Origin: a virus
Strand: one strand, 5' to 3'
Length of the DNA: 20,738 nt
IMG/VR virus record: IMGVR_UViG_3300007516_000193
Span: 1-20,738 of that record
Below the pieces are notes generated by a model. That model was not told the origin of the DNA. It ran no database searches and saw only the letters and a list, made by a program, of their open reading frames with translations. Position numbers and translations under genes: made by a program. Positions 19,332 through 20,738 of the stretch are shown piece after piece. Numbering within the stretch: position 1 is the first letter of the stretch; each line of letters starts with the position of its first letter.

Positions 19332-19508
19332 TAAAGTGTACGGAAACGCGATTCGCGGAGGCACTTTAAACATCTCCAATTTGGCGGCGGTCTGGATGAA
19401 ATTCCTGGCGTAAACAGGAAGAGTAAAAGAGATCTGAGTGGGGACGGCCTACTCCTTAATTGAAAGCATTTTTGGATAGTTGCAAAATTGCTGTTAATTA
19501 AGAACATT
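19332..19508 (+). ncRNA. Structured leader RNA ahead of the tRNA array
   Basis: No ORF or tRNA fits here, but consecutive stems do: TAAAGTG (19332-19338) with CACTTTA (19362-19368) enclosing CGCG-ATT-CGCG (19347-19357); TTCCTG-GCGTAAA-CAGGAA (19402-19420); and CTTAATT with AATTAAG closing the stretch before the first tRNA. T4 encodes two small stable RNAs (C and D) in its tRNA cluster, so this may be a comparable stable RNA or a processing leader. No sequence match to those was established. Confidence 0.45.
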
Positions 19509-19583
19509 GGGGGCAGTAATGGGTTACGGGTATCCTTTGCAAGGATTCTGACTAGAAGGATTCGATTTCCTCGGCCTCCACCA
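19509..19583 (+). tRNA. tRNA-Ala, anticodon TGC (atypical D arm)
   Basis: The anticodon arm TATCC-TTTGCAA-GGATT gives TGC. The T arm AAGGA-TTCGATT-TCCTC is mostly paired. Acceptor GGGGGCA/GGCCTCC pairs in six of seven positions and A-CCA is encoded. The D arm is unusually small (GTAA-TGGG-TTAC, 4-nt loop with no room for the usual GG), and the variable region is long (about 8 nt). It may be degenerate. Confidence 0.7.
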
Positions 19584-19589
19584 AACAAC

Positions 19590-19663
19590 GCGGGATTGGC
19601 ATATTGGTTGTGTCCTAGTCTTCCAAACTAGTTAAAGGAGTTCGATTCTCCTATCCCGCTCCA
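19590..19663 (+). tRNA. tRNA-Gly, anticodon TCC
   Basis: Acceptor GCGGGAT/ATCCCGC is perfect, the anticodon arm is CTAGT-CTTCCAA-ACTAG (TCC), the T arm AGGAG-TTCGATT-CTCCT, and T-CCA is encoded. A second Gly(TCC) gene with a different body is at 20621. Confidence 0.93.
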
Positions 19664-19669
19664 AATTAT

Positions 19670-19744
19670 GGGTCTTTCGTATAACGTTATTACACTCGGC
19701 TCTTACCCGAGACGATGTGGGTTAAAATCCCACAGGGCCCACCA
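19670..19744 (+). tRNA. tRNA-Lys, anticodon CTT
   Basis: Acceptor GGGTCTT/AGGGCCC (two G-T pairs), anticodon arm CTCGG-CTCTTAC-CCGAG (CTT), T arm GTGGG-TTAAAAT-CCCAC, A-CCA encoded. The T loop TTAAAAT is unusual (normal TTCGA/TTCAA). Confidence 0.85.
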
Positions 19745-19752
19745 AGATCAAT

Positions 19753-19815
19753 GGCGTAAGTTGAGTTGATGACTCAATGGGCACTCACCTTGCGTGAGCT
19801 GCTCCGGAATACGCC
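19753..19815 (+). ncRNA. tRNA-like RNA lacking a T arm
   Basis: A 63-nt element between tRNA-Lys and tRNA-Glu. Its ends pair perfectly (GGCGTA 19753-19758 with TACGCC 19810-19815). Inside are two perfect hairpins, TTGAGT-TGATG-ACTCAA (19761-19777) and CTCAC-CTTGC-GTGAG (19784-19798). No T loop, CCA or 7-nt anticodon loop is present, so it is not a conventional tRNA. It could be a stable RNA of the T4 C/D type or a decayed tRNA. Confidence 0.55.
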
Positions 19816-19825
19816 TGCGAATTAT

Positions 19826-19900
19826 GCATCCGTCGTCTACCGGTTAGGACAGCAGACTTTCAATCTGTGAAAGGGAGTTCGATTCTCCTCGGGTGCACCA
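19826..19900 (+). tRNA. tRNA-Glu, anticodon TTC
   Basis: Acceptor GCATCCG/CGGGTGC, D arm TCGTCTACCGGTTAGGAC, as in bacterial tRNA-Glu, anticodon arm GCAGA-CTTTCAA-TCTGT (TTC), T arm GGGAG-TTCGATT-CTCCT (one mismatch), A-CCA encoded. Confidence 0.93.
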
Positions 19901-19908
19901 GTATTAAT

Positions 19909-20000
19909 GGAGAGTAATGCAGACGCGTTGGTGTGTCGACTAGCCTTGAAAACTAGGTTCCCCGAAAGGGGATGGGGTTCGACTCCTCTGCTCTCCGCCA
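19909..20000 (+). tRNA. tRNA-Ser, anticodon TGA
   Basis: Class II tRNA of 92 nt. Acceptor GGAGAGT/GCTCTCC (position 7 T-G), anticodon arm CTAGC-CTTGAAA-ACTAG (TGA), long variable arm CCCC-GAAA-GGGG, T arm with TTCGACT loop, G-CCA encoded. Confidence 0.92.
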
Positions 20001-20012
20001 GTTATTGCATTC

Positions 20013-20087
20013 GGTTCCAAAGTGTTCATGGACGCACACGACACTGTCACTGTCGAAGATGGGGATCGTTACCCCTTGGGACCGCCA
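20013..20087 (+). tRNA. tRNA-Asp, anticodon GTC
   Basis: Acceptor GGTTCCA/TGGGACC (one G-T), D arm GTGT-TCATGGAC-GCAC, anticodon arm CGACA-CTGTCAC-TGTCG (GTC), T arm GGGG-ATCGTTA-CCCC, G-CCA encoded. The T loop ATCGTTA departs from TTCGA, as does that of tRNA-Ile. Confidence 0.88.
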
Positions 20088-20168
20088 AGTAAAGAAAGAG
20101 ACGTGGATTCGATTTCCACTTACCCTCGTGAGGGTAATCGTATAGTGGTAGGACACTCCCGCCTTTTA
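20088..20168 (+). ncRNA. Circularly permuted tRNA-like block
   Basis: An 81-nt stretch exactly between tRNA-Asp and tRNA-Ile. A canonical T arm GTGGA-TTCGATT-TCCAC (20103-20119) leads straight into TTACCCT (20120-20126), a normal 3' acceptor strand. Four bases later comes its exact complement AGGGTAA (20131-20137), followed by T8-like T, a D-arm-like GTATAGTGGTAGGAC and a CCTTTTAG stretch that could hold an anticodon loop. The 3' half therefore precedes the 5' half. A convincing anticodon stem could not be built from the two pieces, so it may be a permuted gene, a remnant of a tandem duplication, or just a hairpin between decayed tRNAs. Confidence 0.5.
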
Positions 20169-20242
20169 GGTTCTGTAGCTCAAAGGTAGAGCACACGACT
20201 GATAATCGTGCGACGAAGGATCGTTACCTTCTAGAACCACCA
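20169..20242 (+). tRNA. tRNA-Ile, anticodon GAT
   Basis: Acceptor GGTTCTG/TAGAACC (one G-T), D arm TAGCTCAAAGGTAGAGC is canonical, anticodon arm CACGA-CTGATAA-TCGTG (GAT), T arm AAGG-ATCGTTA-CCTT, A-CCA encoded. Confidence 0.92.
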
Positions 20243-20259
20243 AGATTTCGTATTACAAT

Positions 20260-20343
20260 GGTTGTGCATTCCTTGGAGAGATAAGCTGACTGTAAATCAG
20301 TGGCCCACTAGCTGAGTAGGTTCGAATCCTACCACAACCACCA
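20260..20343 (+). tRNA. tRNA-Tyr, anticodon GTA
   Basis: Class II tRNA of 84 nt. Acceptor GGTTGTG/CACAACC perfect, anticodon arm GCTGA-CTGTAAA-TCAGT (GTA), variable arm present, T arm GTAGG-TTCGAAT-CCTAC, A-CCA encoded. Confidence 0.93.
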
Positions 20344-20353
20344 AGTTTTGAGG

Positions 20354-20395
20354 TTCACACTTGCAACTATAATTGTTGTGTGAATTTGATATAAT
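20354..20395 (+). promoter_or_regulatory. Extended -10 promoter with upstream palindrome
   Basis: TGATATAAT (20387-20395) is an extended -10. Just upstream, TTCACA (20354-20359) pairs with TGTGAA (20379-20384) and CAAC (20364-20367) with GTTG (20375-20378), a palindrome that could be an operator. No -35 is obvious. It would drive the tRNA-like RNA and the last tRNAs. Confidence 0.6.
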
Positions 20396-20411
20396 GTAGG
20401 GTTTGCATGTT

Positions 20412-20498
20412 GCTGAGAAGGTTGTGGAAACGTTTATAGACGTAGGTGCACAACTGGTTCTGGCGAAAGCGAAGGTTCGAGTCCTTTTTGTCTTAGCT
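20412..20498 (+). ncRNA. tRNA-like RNA without an anticodon arm
   Basis: GCTGAGA (20412-20418) pairs with TCTTAGC (20491-20497) as a 7-bp acceptor-like stem (one G-T). A canonical T arm GAAGG-TTCGAGT-CCTTT (20471-20487) and a GC-GAAA-GC variable-arm-like hairpin are present. Where the D and anticodon arms should be is GTTGTG (20421-20426) with CACAAC (20449-20454) enclosing ACGT-TTATAG-ACGT (20430-20443). No anticodon loop and no CCA are seen, and three extra bases separate the T stem from the acceptor. It starts about 10 nt after the predicted start site of its own promoter. It may be a stable tRNA-like RNA or a decayed tRNA-Leu. Confidence 0.5.
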
Positions 20499-20511
20499 CA
20501 AATTAAATTAT

Positions 20512-20586
20512 GTCCCTGAAGCATGAAAGGTGATGCACTGGTCTCCAAAACCAGCCAACGCGGTTCGATTCCGTGCAGGGCCGCCA
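20512..20586 (+). tRNA. tRNA-Trp, anticodon CCA
   Basis: Acceptor GTCCCTG/CAGGGCC (one mismatch at pair 2), D arm GCAT-GAAAGGTG-ATGC, anticodon arm CTGGT-CTCCAAA-ACCAG (CCA), T arm CGCGG-TTCGATT-CCGTG, G-CCA encoded. The anticodon loop is identical to that of the CTA tRNA at 1776 except for one base. Confidence 0.9.
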
Positions 20587-20595
20587 AAACAATAT

Positions 20596-20603
20596 TATAA
20601 ATA
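20596..20603 (+). promoter_or_regulatory. T4 late-promoter-like octamer TATAAATA
   Basis: Exact TATAAATA in the 34-nt spacer between tRNA-Trp and the second tRNA-Gly; initiation about 6 nt downstream would leave a leader of roughly 11 nt before the tRNA. Candidate only, as chance copies are expected. Confidence 0.35.
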
Positions 20604-20620
20604 GTCGACATTCAACTAAT

Positions 20621-20694
20621 GCATCTGTCGCTCCTGGGAGAGGACATAGTTTTCCAAACTATTGAACGCGGTTCGAATCCGCGCAGGTGCTCCA
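20621..20694 (+). tRNA. tRNA-Gly, anticodon TCC (second copy)
   Basis: Acceptor GCATCTG/CAGGTGC (one G-T), anticodon arm ATAGT-TTTCCAA-ACTAT (TCC), T arm CGCGG-TTCGAAT-CCGCG, T-CCA encoded. Same anticodon as 19590-19663 but a different body, and its acceptor resembles the tRNA-Glu acceptor, so it is not a simple tandem copy. Confidence 0.92.
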
Positions 20695-20699
20695 AACGC

Positions 20700-20738
20700 G
20701 GTGAAGCTGTGGTGACCGAGTCCACAGGAATGCTTTAT
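20700..20738 (+). tRNA. Possible start of a further tRNA, cut by the window end
   Basis: GGTGAAGC followed by GTGG-TGACCGAG-TCCAC looks like the acceptor 5' strand and D region of a class II (Ser/Leu-type) tRNA. No anticodon can be read before the window ends. Confidence 0.35.

Noticed and set aside
19402-19420. TTCCTG-GCGTAAA-CAGGAA as the anticodon arm of a tRNA-Tyr (GTA)
   Set aside because: Position 33 would be C rather than U, and no T arm, acceptor stem or CCA surrounds it; the real tRNA-Tyr is at 20260.
1-20738. UAG reassigned to an amino acid throughout the genome because a CTA-anticodon tRNA is present
   Set aside because: Core genes including the DNA polymerase end at TAG with proteins of normal length, and no conserved gene in the window is interrupted by TAG.
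1-20738. CRISPR array, insertion sequence or integrase attachment site
   Set aside because: No regularly spaced repeats, transposase, integrase or terminal inverted repeats were found; the only direct repeats are the 56-bp and 55-bp pairs.

Overview
This window looks like an early/replication-side segment of the genome of a T4-like (contractile-tailed, myovirus-type) bacteriophage. The strongest evidence is the ordered replication block 45-44-62-regA-43-uvsX-41 (sliding clamp, two clamp-loader subunits, RegA repressor, family B DNA polymerase, RecA-like recombinase, replicative helicase). A dense phage tRNA cluster follows it. Every supported gene is on the + strand, with ATGA/TAATG overlaps and few gaps. 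Sigma70-like promoters and hairpin terminators fit a Gram-negative, perhaps gammaproteobacterial, host, but the host cannot be named from this sequence.

Layout. (1) Positions 1-5400 hold small accessory genes: the end of a QueD-like gene, a membrane protein with an in-frame TGA after its best start, a 2OG-Fe(II) oxygenase-like gene, a lone tRNA with an amber (CTA) anticodon, several small membrane or unknown proteins, a peptidyl-tRNA-hydrolase-2-like protein, a SWIM zinc-finger protein and GTP cyclohydrolase I. A 56-bp promoter-bearing cassette occurs twice here. (2) Positions 5375-9161 hold a promoter, a small HTH protein, a strong terminator, a phage family that resembles QueD in layout, a DpdA/TGT-like enzyme, a DUF3310 protein, a dUTPase-like enzyme, a frame-split glycosyltransferase and a small helical protein. 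(3) Positions 9177-18329 are the replication core, interrupted between regA and 43 by a methyltransferase, an Hsp20 chaperone with a structured leader, and a 34-residue peptide. (4) Positions 18329-19235 hold a membrane peptide, an HExxH metalloprotease-like protein and a short self-contained transcription unit (promoter, 36-codon ORF, competing hairpins, terminator). (5) Positions 19265-20738 hold a promoter, a structured leader, ten complete tRNAs (Ala, Gly, Lys, Glu, Ser, Asp, Ile, Tyr, Trp, Gly), at least two tRNA-like RNAs without a normal anticodon arm, and a block where a tRNA 3' half precedes its apparent 5' half.

How the genes fit together. GTP cyclohydrolase I, QueD and a TGT-like transglycosylase point to a 7-deazaguanine (preQ0-type) pathway, most likely for modifying phage DNA against host restriction; queE/queC would be expected outside the window. 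The dUTPase-like enzyme guards the nucleotide pool for the polymerase. RegA should repress early mRNAs. The tRNA cluster supplements host decoding, and the isolated amber-suppressor tRNA is the most unusual translation element. All functional statements rest on motif recognition by eye; no database search was run.
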